DNA from: Cystobasidium ongulense
Taxonomy: Eukaryota; Basidiomycota; Cystobasidiomycetes; Cystobasidiales; Cystobasidiaceae
Direction of reading: 5' to 3'
NCBI GenBank assembly: GCA_022835595.1
Contig: BQUP01000002.1
Location: 434,001 to 498,000, forward strand
DNA length: 64,000 nucleotides
A model generated the notes under the pieces. It was not told the DNA's origin. It searched no databases and saw nothing but the letters and a program-made list of their open reading frames with translations. Every line of letters begins with the position of its first letter. Within the stretch, counting starts at the first letter, position 1. Shown here piece by piece: positions 36,163 through 47,536 of this stretch. Made by a program: the position numbers and the translations under genes.

Positions 36163-36407
36163 GATTGCTGCTGAATATCCGCCTTTTGTTGGCAATTGCT
36201 GGGTCGTCTTCAAAGAGAGCAGGCCGTCCTTGAAATTTTGGGAGTCAAAGGTCGGGAATCAAGCAATTGGCTGGCAAGACGAATAAGCTTCTGCGGGAAT
36301 CTCGCACAGGGACACTATACACCACGCACTCGCACGACGCAGACTGCTGCTTTCTGCGCTGTTCTGGACCGCCCGCATCAAGTCACGCCGCTCGTCGATC
36401 TAGAGCC

Positions 36408-37692
36408 ATGTTCTCAGCGCGTATACTCGCGTCGAGGGTGCCTGCGAGGATAGCTTATTCGACCACCTCAAGCGCATGGGCTTGTCCTTCTACTCAGATG
36501 ATGCCACGTACATCGTGCTTCCCCTCAAAGCCGGCCTTGGGTCTTGCACGGACACTGGTACATACTCGATACATGCATACGGAGAAGCCATTTACCAGTC
36601 CATCGACAGCTATACCACCCATCACAGATTCACTCCCTGCAACTGCATTGACTCCGCCCCCTTCATGGCTTGATAAGTTGCCCGAACCATTCAAATGGAC
36701 ACGACCTTACTTCGAATTGTCCCGCTTGGACAAGCCTATCGGTAGTTGGCTTCTATATTGGCCCTGTGGTACGGTCGATTCTGCCCAATCCTCTCGTAAC
36801 CAAGCGCTGACGAGGCCTTGCCCATAGCCTGGTCTATTACAATGGCTGCATACTCGTCCGCCTTCCCCCTCCCTTCAACGCTATATCAACTCGCTTTATT
36901 CGGTACAGGAGCAGTAGTCATGCGAGGAGCAGGGTGTACAATCAATGACCTCTGGGATAGGGACATTGATGATAAAGTAGAACGAACACGCTTACGCCCT
37001 CTAGCAGCGAAGACAGTCACTCCCTTCCAGGCCTTTTCATTCTTAGGTGTTCAGCTCAGCGTCGGATTAGCCGTTCTAACTCAGTTAAATTGGTATAGTA
37101 TTGTCCTTGGAGCTTCATCTTTGGCTGTCGTTGTGGTCTATCCACTCATGAAGAGAATAACTTACTGGCCGCAGCTCGTGCTCGGTCTAGCTTTCAACTG
37201 GGGAGCTTTACTCGGTTCGTCTGCTGTTTTAGGGCATACGAATTGGGAAGTCGCACTGCCGCTGTACGCTGGTAGCATATGCTGGACGTTGGTCTACGAT
37301 ACGATATACGCACATCAGGTATGTCTAATAAATCTATTCACGTAGCGGGCGAGCTGAGCGGTTCTAATTAACAGGACAAGACAGATGACATACACGCGAA
37401 CGTTCGTTCGACAGCCCTTCTATTCGGCGATCAGACCAAACCTATCCTTTCCACTTTCTCAGTAACGTTTTGCTCTCTTCTGGCATACTCAGGCTATCTC
37501 AACGCCCAGGGTATTCCATTCTACATGATCAGTGTACTTGGAGCAGCCAGTCATCTGTTCTGTCAGATCAAATCACTCAAGATACACGATAGGGCAAATT
37601 GCTGGGAGTTGTTCAAATCAAATAGGAATTTGGGAGCGATAGTCTGGAGTGGTATCATGGTTGATTACCTGATGAAATTTGCTTTGGTATAG
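36408..37692 (+). CDS. COQ2: 4-hydroxybenzoate polyprenyltransferase, mitochondrial
   Basis: Three exons (36408-36768, 36828-37318, 37375-37692) join in phase to 389 residues. An Arg/Ser/Ala-rich start ([18 protein letters not shown]) is a mitochondrial presequence. Then come [20 protein letters not shown] and the two Asp-rich prenyl-diphosphate/Mg2+ motifs [15 protein letters not shown] and [13 protein letters not shown], with several membrane helices between and after. Coq2 attaches the polyprenyl tail to 4-hydroxybenzoate in the inner membrane, the second committed step of ubiquinone synthesis. Length and motif spacing are normal. The second motif is split by the last intron after CATCAG. 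Confidence 0.95.
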
Positions 37693-37815
37693 ACGTCCTT
37701 GACATGGGGATTCAAGCCGACGGCCTCCATTAGATACAACAACAGCGTAAAACATATGCGAGGATAGCAATACTTCGACACCGCCTCTGCTATACACGAG
37801 AATGTCGAGGGTGCA

Positions 37816-39262
37816 CTACAGTCTAGGAGATACAGAAGCTCTAGGTGAAGAGGTAGATGGATTATCGCGAGGTGGAGATTCTAACTTCTCATCCTCTTCT
37901 ATCCGTCTTAAAGAAGCCGCATCTCCCCATTGGAAGAACTGCGATCCTCTCGAATCGACCCATCCACCAATCTTCCCCCGTTCAAGCCATTTTACAATTT
38001 CAATCTTCCATTTCTTGCTTATCCGCTCATAGTCCATAACGACAGGTCTGACTCTAGTCGCTTCTGTCGGATGTTCGCTCGTTTGGAGATAGATCCAGTG
38101 TTCGTGAAAGTGTCTTACGAGAAGAGCAGCGAGATGATGGAATGTCTGCTCAACGCTGGATAATGGAGACGAGAGGAAGATATAGGAAAGGGAATGAAGA
38201 GGGATCAAGCGGAGGAGAAAATCGATGATTGTGATGTAGGACAAGGCGAATGGGTACCATCCCAAGGTTTCTCCATCACCTAATACGCCTCTGATAGCTT
38301 GTTGGACTATCAGTCTACCTTCTCTGTTTTCAGCGTGTAGATCGCTAAAGTACAGCATGCCGGTGAGACCCAGTCTCCCACTAGATCGCCAGTCGGTAGA
38401 TGGATCGGCGCCTTGAAAACCAATGTCCTGCCACTGCTTGGTCGATATAGGTGATATCCCATCATCATCTTCGAACATTGTAGCTTTTTTATCGTCGTAA
38501 TGCAATGCTTTCCATAAGATCTTTAGATGACGTTGATACTGTGGATCAGAAGGTGAATGTGCTATCTTGCTTTCTGATAATACAGTAGATTGTATTGATA
38601 ATTGCAAGTCGCGCAGTTCTGCTAAGCGGACTGACAGGCGAGGTGCGAAGCGTGCTGGGATATGCTTGGTGAGGCACAAGGTGGCGGTCACATCGGAGAC
38701 TGCGTCGGATGTCGAGGTGGTTATTGTAGATGGAGTAAACAGTATCTTGCGCTCTTCCTGGATTCGACATGTCAGAGGGTCGTTCGCTTTCTCATCAGGG
38801 CGATGATTGACTCACCTGGAGGGTACGCGAGTGGCTAATGCTGTAATCTAATTGAAGGCATCAACAAAGCAAGGAATAAGCAGCATATCTGAACACAGTC
38901 TGAATGATGCACCCACCCGTCCTCCACTTTGCATATATCTCGCTCTGCCTCTCTCGCCTGCTCTGGTTACTCAGTAGTCGGATCTCGTCGTCTCCCTCAG
39001 ATCTATCTGGATCATCGTCGCCTTCTCTCTCCAAGCCATCGCTGTCATCCACCACTTCTCCTCCTGATCTAGCAAGTCGGCTCAGCTCACTTCCCTGCTG
39101 CAGCAGCACCCTCTGGAGCCATTTGAAGGCCTTGTACCACGCTGTAAGGACACGCGACTGCCCTGCAAACAGCAGGAGCGATATCGAGACGCATGGACTC
39201 CGCCAGAGCAGCGTGTAGTAGCTGACGAGTGCAGCCAGCGAGGCAGGCAAGATCGCACTCAT
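37816..39262 (-). CDS. ELMO-domain protein
   Basis: Minus-strand exon 1 from ATG at 39262 (MSAILPASLAALVSYYTLLW) contains a hydrophobic start and an acidic Asp/Glu stretch. A 24-25-nt second exon (ISHSRTLQ) follows, and the third exon, running to the stop at 37816, carries the ELMO core: DLQLSIQSTVL, HLKILWKALH, KQWQDIGFQGADPSTDWR, GRLGLTGMLYF and the helix pair SYITIIDFLLRLI. ELMO/ELMOD proteins act with small GTPases as GAPs or GEF partners; ELMOD members stimulate Arl2/Arf GTPases. The conserved W-x-D-I-G-F-Q segment is intact. The N-terminal hydrophobic region may be a membrane anchor. The protein ends in a Ser/Pro-rich tail. Confidence 0.85.
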
Positions 39263-39470
39263 TATGGTTGCATGTCTGTCAAAGCGCTAGAAAGAAAGTC
39301 AAGACAAGAAGCTCGAAGTGCGTTTCGGCCAAGAGAGCCGATGCTGATCGCGGAGAGGTCCGGGAAGAACGTGACTTTGCTAGTCTTGCATTTCCTACAC
39401 TTTTCTCATTCCAGATTACAACAACATAACCTTACTTATGCGACTACAGTAGCCGTTGATAGAGCGACAA

Positions 39471-41230
39471 TTAGTCCCATCCTCCGACAGTGGCCGCCTT
39501 CTCCCTCTCCTGTGCGAGCAAAGTGAGGACATCCGGCTTGTCTGTCCCACTGTTGTCCTCTTGACCACCTTTTCTGCCCTGCTTAGAATACTTATGGGGT
39601 CTGTCCTTTGCCTTCTTCGTGGAAGCTACTACTTCCACTACGCCGACTACAGACGAGACTTGCTTCGGCACTTGCTTCGAATCCTGCCCTTCTTTGCTAG
39701 ACTTGGAAGTTGGGACCGCGTCTCCAGTAGATGCTGATACGGAAGTGGATGCGACTCCCTCTCCAGCACCTTCTATGGCAGCTTTTGGACCAGAAAGTGA
39801 CCCTCCAACTGATTTCGGGATCCTTGCAGGCTTAGCAGGGGCAGACTCATCATCTTTGAGCGTCTCTTGCGACTTTTTGGACTTCTTAGACCGCTTACGA
39901 GCTGGTACATGAACAGGTTCCTCCTCTTCCACTTCCTGAGCCCTTCGTTTCCCCTCCTTCACAGGCTCTTTGTTATCATCAAGCTGTCGTTTCTTGCCTT
40001 TGACATTATCCGAAGGCCTATCTTCGACTTTCGAGCCCCATCCTTCATCGGATTTCTGTAGCATTGCTTTACCCTTGCCACGGCGAGGTGCTTCTTGTTC
40101 AGGTTCGTTTCCTTTCGCTTTTCTAGCTAGGTAAAGAGGATCGAAACGTACGTTGTCCAATATACGAAGGTTTGGTAGCGTTTCAATAATCTGGTTTGGG
40201 AAATTAAAGGCATATAAATCAGCACCCTGCCGCGATGAGATTGATCAGTGCTCTAGATCATATTGAGCCTACCTTTGCTCTATAATCGTCTATCCGCGAG
40301 ACTGGCGTATCTCTCAAACCGAGATTGACAAGTTTAGGTAACTTCTGCAATTTCTTAATCTCCTTCAGGTCTTTGATATCGGTATGTGAAAGTTCGAGGA
40401 CCGTCAAACTACTCGATGGTTCATTTCCTTCTTGAACAAGCTCTGGGACTTCTTTTATACCTGCATTTCCATTGAGACGTAATTCTTCAAGCGTCGAGCT
40501 TATGCTCGCAAAACTCGGGAGTGAATCTGAAGTAAGTTTGTTGTTGGCTAAAGAGATCTTCTTGAGAGAGGTCAAAGAGTCGAGCGTCGATGAAGGGAAT
40601 GAAGTGAGTTGATTGTCACTGAGAATGAGAGAGTTGAGTGATTTGAGGGATGAAAGCCGAGACAGGGATGGCGAGGTCAAGTTATTATGTGATGCCACGA
40701 GTGCTTTGAGCGACTTGACATCTGCGAGTTCCTTAGGTAGTTCTTCCAGATTGCAGTTCATCATAGTAAGAACTGTTAAAAGACACGTGTGATATGCAAA
40801 TCAGCTTTTTAGTTTGCGGGCAGCGAGTGACTGAAGGAGTAGAAAGAGGCTCACCAAAGAGCGTCTGCATCATCTTCAAGAACAGCCAATCCATCTGACC
40901 AGCACTCCCGCAATCCACTCCGCTCAAATTGAGCCAAGTGAGCGTTCCACCAACGAATCTCAATCTACCTAATCCACCATGTTTGAATAGTTTCGTTTGT
41001 CCCGTCAAATCCAACTTTCTCAGCTCTTCAATACTTGGATCATCACTCTTAAACGTTGTAGGTAATACATCTAATATCTGTGATGTAGCTTTCAAAGAAA
41101 GATCTAGTGATTTACCCTGTTTCTGCTTTTCATTCAGCGGAACGACAGATTTGACCTTTTTAATCTTGGGTCCTCCATAGCTCGCTCGAGAGGCGGACCT
41201 GTCATTTGTTGAAGATGTACTACTAGCCAT
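39471..41230 (-). CDS. Leucine-rich-repeat protein with long basic nuclear-type tail
   Basis: Three minus-strand exons from ATG at 41230 (MASSTSSTNDRSASRAS). An N-terminal basic region precedes Leu-rich repeats: SLKALVASHNNL, SLNSLILSDNQL, SLKKISLANNKL, TLEELRLNGNAGI, SLTVLELSHTDI, KLVNLGLRDTPV. An LRR cap-like segment closes them (NQIIETLPNLRILDNVRFD). The last 220 residues are charged, with several Lys/Arg clusters (ARKRSKKSKKSQ, KGKKRQLDD) suited to nuclear import, and a short terminal block LTLLAQEREKAATVGGWD. The cap and cluster pattern recalls SDS22/U2A'-type repeat proteins, but I cannot assign a named family. A scaffold role in the nucleus is inference. Confidence 0.75.
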
Positions 41231-41809
41231 GATTCTGCTACCGTTGTCTGGTCATCCTTGTTGAGATTGAGAGAATTCGAAGCAAACCCATGCGCAACAA
41301 TGTTCGAAAAGCAAACCGGCCCTAAATTTGCCACCATCACTCTTTTGCAGTGCATGAATGCATCTTCAAACAAATTGCAAGAGAGCAGGTCACTTCTGTG
41401 GTTGCTCATCAAAGTGAAAACCGACTGCGATATTCTTGCTTCATAGCCAAAGAAAAGGACGTAAATCTACAAATACATCTTTCGACTGGTGGGTACGAAT
41501 CCAGAACAATGGTGTTGAAAACATGATGCTAGCAGGCTGTAAAAACGAAAGACAAGAACCCTGTGGGTCGTCACACGTAGATGACTGAAGAACCCTAGCC
41601 ACCGATTATTTGCGAAATTAGTACGAAATGAAGATGTATGCTTGAGTTTGTGGAACGATAGAAAGGGATGGGAAGGAGTGTCATCTAGGATATCTAAGAG
41701 CTGACGGGTTTGCGAATATCTTTCTTGACTATAAACGTCTAGTCTTGTCGTTTTGTACAATTGTAGCGAAGCGTTGATATAGCACTGTGAATCGGCTGAC
41801 TCTTGACGA
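41231..41809. other. Intergenic spacer
   Basis: 579 bp between two minus-strand genes. A few short open frames exist but none has protein character or splice support. Confidence 0.4.
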
Positions 41810-43714
41810 TCAATTGCCAGGCGCTACCTTCTGCTTTAAGTGCCAAAGTATAACATCCGACCATAGAACAGTACCAGGTGTAGCTAGATCACCACCATGA
41901 AGTCTATCAAGTTGATGAGCGGGAGTACCTCTAATCAAGCTAGCCCATGCATTATAAACGAAATCTTGCGTCAATGCTTTGTTGGCATATGTTGCTTTTT
42001 TGCTTGAGTGTTGCTTCGTAGCTGTTGTTGGTAGATACGGCTTCACTAGATCACGAGCTACAGAATCAATTTGATGTACTCTGTCTGGGTGGAAGTGTGG
42101 TGGAATAGTTGCTGGTGAATGCCCGAATCGGTCCTAATTATTCCGGAAAGGTCAGCCTCTGTAGTCGAGAGGAGTAGAAGCTGGTGGAAACAGAAACTTA
42201 CATTGAAGTAGTCCAACTCCTGCGCTTGGTCTTCAGGTTGAGTAGTAGCTCTCCAAGTTTTGACAGCTTCAGGGTAAGATTTCTGAACTGCATCCATAAG
42301 TCCATTCATTCTGCCTTTGTACCATTTCATTCTGTCATCTGTCAAAGGTTCTTCAGTGCTCTTGTGAGCTGCGATGTCTTGCTTTGACCATCGGGCTAGA
42401 TCGTACATTCCACTGCTGACTTCAATCAAGTCGGGTGCTGAAGTTCGTCCATCTTGTTGCAGTTTCATGATGAATGGATCCTGTTGAGGTACAGCATTAA
42501 AAAACTTTAGTCACCGTACCCTATCAAAAAAGGTTGAATAGAGCAGAATGAAACTCACAATATGCGCCTGTAGACGTTCCTCGACAGAACCAGGGGGATG
42601 AAAGCTATCCAATCCTTTCCAGAAGTCTTGTTCATCAAGACCGAAATGATATAGATTAGCCATCATAAAATCTAATTCTTCAATGTAACAAATTCTAGGT
42701 AAAGTAGATTCTTGCATTCCTTTTAAAGCAATTCTTCTACTTCTATCCTTTTTGAGCTTTTGCCTTTCCTCGGGATGTTTTCCAGCATCATGAGATCCAC
42801 CACCACCTGTAACTGCGAATTTATGATTTCCTTTAATTACTTCTGCTTCTTTACCCATTAATGAACAAAATAGAGTAACGTGATCGCGTTCTATACTGTC
42901 TCCGAAGAGGATTATAGTCTTGTTCTGCATAAATGATAGAGATTCATAATCGCCTTCTCGAAGTTGTTGCATGTATCTAGGTGCAGTACAGCCCTTTTCT
43001 TCAGGCTCCCAATAATTATTCGAAGGCTCTGAATAGTCTACATGAAAGTTCCCTGAAACTGCGAAAGGATTGCAGGATGAGGATGATTTGGTAAAAGAAG
43101 ATGATTTAGAGATGCGGCGAAGTGAGGCGAGTGGCGAGGATGTCGAATCGGATGAGGTTGTTCTGAAGCGTTTCGAAGAAGACAAAGAGAAATCCGAATG
43201 GTGTCGTCAACATGAATTGTCATCATTGTATCGTAATCAACAGATAGCAGCGAGCGATGAACGGAAGAGAAAAAAGGTGATCGGCGTCAGTATACTTGCA
43301 TGAAGAGTACCAGAGGTGAGAAGCGAAGCACTCACAAAGAAGAGTATGCAGAGTAGACTACTAGCACAGTGAGAATAGCAGCAATGACGATGTTCCTGTG
43401 TGATTGTGTCAGCTTCGCGCGCAGATGCAGGATGAAAAGCGGGAAATTGCGCACCTCGTATGTCTGCTCTGCTGCTCGCTCTTTCTCTCCCTCCACACCA
43501 GCTTGTGCTCGTACTTGGGCGTGGCTACGATAGGGCCAGAGACGCTCTTGGTGCGCCTGCTGAGCTTCTCGAATGCTGCCTGCAAAGGACGGGGAGAGAG
43601 TCCTGCTGAAGTTCCAAAGGCATTCACGTCTATCGAGGTTGAGCGAGCCGTCCGTCCAGCTTCCATGTTGGCGTAGCTTGCCTTGGAGGTCATGTCGTTG
43701 AAAGTTAGGATCAT
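41810..43714 (-). CDS. Type II membrane protein with PC-esterase/SGNH-like luminal domain
   Basis: Minus-strand exon 1 (start chosen at ATG 43714, MILTFNDM; the next Met at 43693 is also possible) encodes a basic, Ser-rich cytoplasmic lead. Exon 2 is a single membrane anchor (NIVIAAILTVLVVYSAYSS). A third exon starts after a strong pyrimidine tract and adds a Ser-rich stem, then NYWEPEEKGCTAPRYMQQL and IILFGDSIERDHVTLFCSLM. The GDS block is the nucleophile motif of the PC-esterase/trichome-birefringence-like and GDSL-type acyl-ester enzymes. Downstream are YFNDRFGHSPATI and TPGTVLWSDVILWH, whose Asp/His could complete the triad. A Golgi role in acylating or deacylating glycans fits the topology but is inference. 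Confidence 0.75.
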
Positions 43715-45060
43715 GGGATGATGAAGAGGGAACGGAGACCTTGCAGTTGAGGAGGTGTCGCTTGTTGCTTTATCGATGGCAGTCCTATCTGCCTCGGTCC
43801 AGCTGGGCTGTATGGCTGGCTTGGTTTGGACAGCTTTGGGAAGGTAGTGAGTGGTGATGATGATATACGAATGGGAAGTCGGGACAAAGGTAGATGATGA
43901 AGGGATGGATAGAAGTAAAGATGTAGAACAAGAAGCTTTCTCTCTGTCTTGATCTTGCCTTGTCCAGTCTTCCAGTGCAAGCAAGCTATGCGCGTATAGT
44001 GGCTTCTAGGAGAGAGAAAGCTGGATCAAGCAAGCTCTTACCCAAGTCGCATTGATGGTCATTCGAGGACGAGGTGAGCAGGATCGCAAGAAAGGTCTAG
44101 CCAGTCCTGGCCGCACAGTGCTCTCACAGTGTATGTGAAATCCTCATGGCCGACTTCCTGCTCATCACTTCTGCTCGCCCTCGATCGCCCCATCATTGTC
44201 CGGATATGGAAGCTGATGATGACTTTTGCATCCGGATTCAGCAAGGTCGCGTTTCGTTCGTGACAAACACAGCGCACGCACGCACGTCGTTGGATGGGAC
44301 AGAATTGAGTTAGGCGCAGTCCATGGTGTTAATGCGTGATTACCCGATTAATGCGCGAGCTTGCTCCCATCAATTCACTGGTGATTTGGCACTTCACCAC
44401 TTGCAAAAGAGGCTGACCACCGCATCGCCGCACTGTACTTGCTTGCTCATGGAAGCCGACTCCAGACCTTGCTAGTAGTGGTGCTGCCTGTTCATCGTCT
44501 CCCACACGCTCAAGGTCGCGGCCATGTATACGGCACCATCCTGCGTGCTGTCGCTGCCCTGCAACTTGGAGACACCCTGCCCTGAGACACAGAGAGAGCG
44601 ACAGAGGGAGTGGAGAGCAACGTCTGCAGGGCAAGTCGTGCAATCCAGATGGGGTGCTCGAGAGCACTGCACTGCAGGTGGAATGGCAGCTGGACCTGGC
44701 CATACATAGCCCTGGCAGCTCTAGCAGAAGTCAAGCTGAAGTCAGGCTGGAATGTCACAAGCGCCGTCTCAGCACTGAAAGAGCTGCCTTCTACAAGACC
44801 AGGCTACTTGATGCATACACGAGCTGTTGGATGCTTGTCATAGCTGTCCTCCTTCCTGCCCCGTGCATTAGCGCTCCATCGGATCTGTCTCTACAGTCCA
44901 CACGCCTCCGCCAAGCAACGAAATGCATTATGTACCGTACACCTAAAAATGTCTCAATTCAGAGCTATCCAGTATCAAATGTGAATGGTCAATCATTGCT
45001 TCCACTGCCTGTCAAGATAGTGTATCTCAGACGGGCAACCATTACGGCTTCTCAAACCTC
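43715..45060. other. Gene-poor left edge of the accessory island
   Basis: 1.35 kb without a gene I can support. Open frames on both strands are short. One begins ATGGGGTGC on the plus strand at 44649, but its continuation looks random. The first 300 bp are the promoter and leader of the PC-esterase-like gene. Confidence 0.4.
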
Positions 45061-45458
45061 CTACGCACCAATATCATCTGCAGTGTCATTGTTGTTGGCA
45101 CCACCAGATCTATCATTCTGAGCGCCCGCGAAGAAGCGACTATGAGGGAATACATCATCCGCTGCAGCTGTACGTTTATATCTCTTCTGCTGGTGCGCTT
45201 CCCACTCGTTGTCGGTGAAGCCAGAGAGCTGCCGTACCGTAACACGTGTAAAGCGGGTACATTAGCTGACTAGATACTCTCTTGCGATGCCACAGAAAAC
45301 TCACAGCGGGAGGCATTCCCCTTCGATCCTTCTTCGGCCCTTCCTATACAAGACGATAATCCGTTGTTAGCGGCAGTCGTTGTTACGCCCCATTCTATTC
45401 TGGCGGACTGCTCAGGCGGGATGCTCACCCAAGTCAACTTCGCACACGCACATCCCAT
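45061..45458 (-). CDS. Small MGC-start protein 1 (78 aa), predicted lipid-anchored
   Basis: Three minus-strand exons, 45429-45458, 45305-45343 and 45061-45228, join in phase (introns with GTGAGC and GTGAGT donors and TATAG/GGCAG acceptors). The product starts MGCACAKLTW, continues EGPKKDRRGMPPA and LSGFTDNEWEAHQQKRYKR, and ends in a Gly/Asn/Asp-rich tail (GGANNNDTADDIGA). Gly2 with Cys3 and Cys5 is a plausible myristoylation/palmitoylation start, though position 6 is Ala rather than the preferred Ser/Thr. The central FTDNEWEAHQQKRYK block looks like a folded or conserved segment. No family is recognised. Each single exon is too short to be seen as an open frame. Confidence 0.55.
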
Positions 45459-46068
45459 ACTGATGGTCAAATGGGTGTTGATCAGAACTTTACGAAAACA
45501 TTGCTAAACAAACCAAGGCTCATCAAACGCACGCCACCACAGGCTGTGTGTCACGCTTTGGTTCGGGTCACTTTCCCAAGTTAGCGTCTGAAGCATTCGT
45601 ACCGCAAAGCTCGTGGACTACATGTCTTGAGCGTATCAATGCAGCCCTAGTAAACCCGCTGATACACACAAGGGGGTTACTTATTCCTACAAGGAGGAGA
45701 GGAAGCGACAACAATCTTGTAATGGTTTCATTAGGCTGGATGAAAGTTTACGTGAAGAGATCAACATCGGAAATGGCTTCAATGGTTTCGTATTCACATG
45801 CGCTAGATACAATTAAGGCTACATTACTCTACTATTTGGAGGGATAATCTATTTACTTGGGGGCGACAGTCTGACTTCACGTACCTTCAGGATGCACAGG
45901 AAGGTCAAGGGGGAATCGGCTTTTGGGTGGACAACTAAAGATTTGACGTGTTGCGTTGAGAGTCTCTTATTTCTTCAGTAGCTTCCTTGGTACAGTAAGA
46001 AAAGAAAAACGTCAGCTGGGAACGGCCGTATTCTGGGTTGATTACCCATCTCAAAACACGAAGAAAGA
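45459..46068. other. Spacer within the accessory island
   Basis: 610 bp between two small minus-strand genes. A plus-strand open frame at 45548-45847 has no splice support or recognisable character. I see no other gene. Confidence 0.35.
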
Positions 46069-46393
46069 CTAACAGTGCCCACTAGAGCTACTTGCTGTGC
46101 TATCAGTAACGCTGTACTCGCCAAAAGCAATACTACTACCACTCTGGCCATTATGGTTACTCGAATAATGGCTAGTACCTGCATTTGATGCCGTGTATGA
46201 TGGCAGAGGTACGGCTAGATGGTAAGAAGAGCCTTGGTAGGCTGGAGCTGGATTGGGAGTGGTTAATCCGACTTCGGTTGGAACACTGTGATTTGACGCT
46301 GTTGGTGGGTGGAAAGTAGATTGGCTGACCACTACTTTGTGAAGATCCATATGCAAGCTCTTCTCTCTCTTCCGTTGACATGCAGCACCCCAT
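46069..46393 (-). CDS. Small MGC-start protein 2, predicted lipid-anchored; exon model tentative
   Basis: The minus strand reads MGCCMSTEEREELAYGSSQ from ATG at 46393. Gly2, Cys3, Cys4 and Ser6 form a strong consensus for N-myristoylation plus S-acylation, and the start closely resembles fungal G-protein alpha subunits (MGCGMSTE). The rest is not a G-alpha. The favoured model splices after CAA A (donor GTAGTG, weak; intron 37 nt, short for this genome) into a Ser/Pro/Thr-rich frame (SNHSVPTEVGLTTPNPAP) ending SSSSGHC at 46069. Without splicing the frame gives 73 residues. The N-terminus is the firm part; the body is uncertain. Confidence 0.4.
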
Positions 46394-46844
46394 TCGGTAT
46401 CAAAATAATCAGTTATTCCGGGTCACTGGAGCAGTATGGCAATCAACAGGGTATAGAAACAGTGGGAAGAGAAAAGGCGGATGACTGCCTATATCCCGTC
46501 TGTCTCTCCTTTCAGTGCAATTTGATGGCGTATCAAGTCAGTACTTGTTTCTTCATTCTACTTGACGGCATAGCATTACTGACGGACATTTCAGACTAAA
46601 TAGACCTAAATAGCAATCTTCACCGCCGACACCGTCGCCTTTGTCGAGTATGCAAATCGGTCGTAGCGACTGACAAGGCGCCTAATGCGATGAATCTTGT
46701 GCAAAGCGTCCGCTTACATGATTGTCATTGTTACCTGACTTTGCAGACTAGATACAAATGCTTACGAGAAGGATGCTGGGTGCAGACAGATCAGCCGCCC
46801 AGACTTGCACGAGTGGACCTTCCTGCATACGTTCCAAGCATAGA
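46394..46844. other. Spacer with possible decayed copy of the duplicated small gene
   Basis: 451 bp. Around 46648-46668 the minus strand shows CGATTTGCATACTC, resembling the first exon of the neighbouring small genes (GGCTTGCATACCTAG) but without its ATG. CTTTGCAGACTAGATAC at 46737-46753 resembles the spacer segment near 47696. This suggests an eroded third unit of the tandem duplication; the similarity is short. Confidence 0.3.
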
Positions 46845-47536
46845 CTAGCAGGTGAATCCCCCTCCCCCTCCAAAGCTGCAATCTCCCCCGGAACTGAAGC
46901 CACCTCCGCTTCCAAATCCTCCCCCGGAACTGAAGCCACCTTCGCTTCCAAATCCACTACTATTTCCTCCTCCGCTTCCGCCACCTGTATTTCCTACTTT
47001 AACTGATCAGGATGCAGCAACGTATCAGATTGGCATGCTACTGTTTGCAGAAGGCGCGCAGGGTACTTACATCCACCTCCGCCGCTGAAGAACGCCCCAT
47101 CCCATCCACCGCTAGTGTAACCTTTACCGCCTGAGTGTCCAACTATTCCAGGCCTTGTCCCCATGAACGCATCGTACTCCGCACTCAATCCACTCGATTT
47201 ACCGCTACTGCCACTTTTGCCGCCTGAGTGTCCAACTATTCCAGGCCTTGTCCCCAAGCACGCATCGTACTCTGCACTAAATCCACTCGATTTACCGCTA
47301 CTGCCACTTTTGCCGCCTGAGTGTCCAACTACTCCACGCTTTGCACGTCGAAATGCCTGTCTTACCAGTAAGTCAGGCAGCACACATATTTTGAACAAGA
47401 GAGACATCAATGAATCTACTTTGGATTCGCGGTTACTGCTTTTGGACTAGAGAGCCGTACAATGACTCATCAGCACCCTGGGCCTTGCAGCGGAGCCCTG
47501 ACATAATGCCCTCACTCTGCTAGGTATGCAAGCCAT
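46845..47536 (-). CDS. Small Gly-rich protein A (148 aa), duplicate pair member with MAC start
   Basis: Minus-strand exons 47516-47536, 47071-47356 and 46845-46984 join in phase to 148 residues. It starts MACIPSR, continues AFRRAKRGVVGHSGGKSGSS, then two 31-residue repeats (each with SAEYDA and GTRPGIVGHSGGK), and ends in a Gly/Ser/Phe-rich tail (GGGSGGGNSSGFGSEGG to GGGGGFTC). Introns have donors GTGAGG and GTAAGT. Its neighbour B shares exon structure, intron sequence and upstream sequence. The MGC start of B is MAC here: GCT replaces GGT at codon 2, removing the glycine needed for myristoylation. No family is recognised. The terminal Cys and Gly-rich body suggest structural or surface association, which is inference. 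Confidence 0.5.
47127..47340 (-). repeat. 93-bp tandem repeat inside small protein A
   Basis: The segment beginning CCGCCTGAGTGTCCAACTA recurs at 47127, 47220 and 47313, a period of exactly 93 bp (31 codons). The first two units are nearly identical; the third matches for about 28 bp before diverging. The period preserves the reading frame. Confidence 0.85.

Noticed and set aside
44649-44843. Plus-strand frame starting MGCSRA, another possible MGC protein
   Set aside because: It is on the opposite strand to the cluster, lacks splice structure and continues as random-looking sequence.
44654-45121. 155-codon plus-strand open frame in the island
   Set aside because: It runs antisense into small gene 1, and its sequence has no recognisable protein features.
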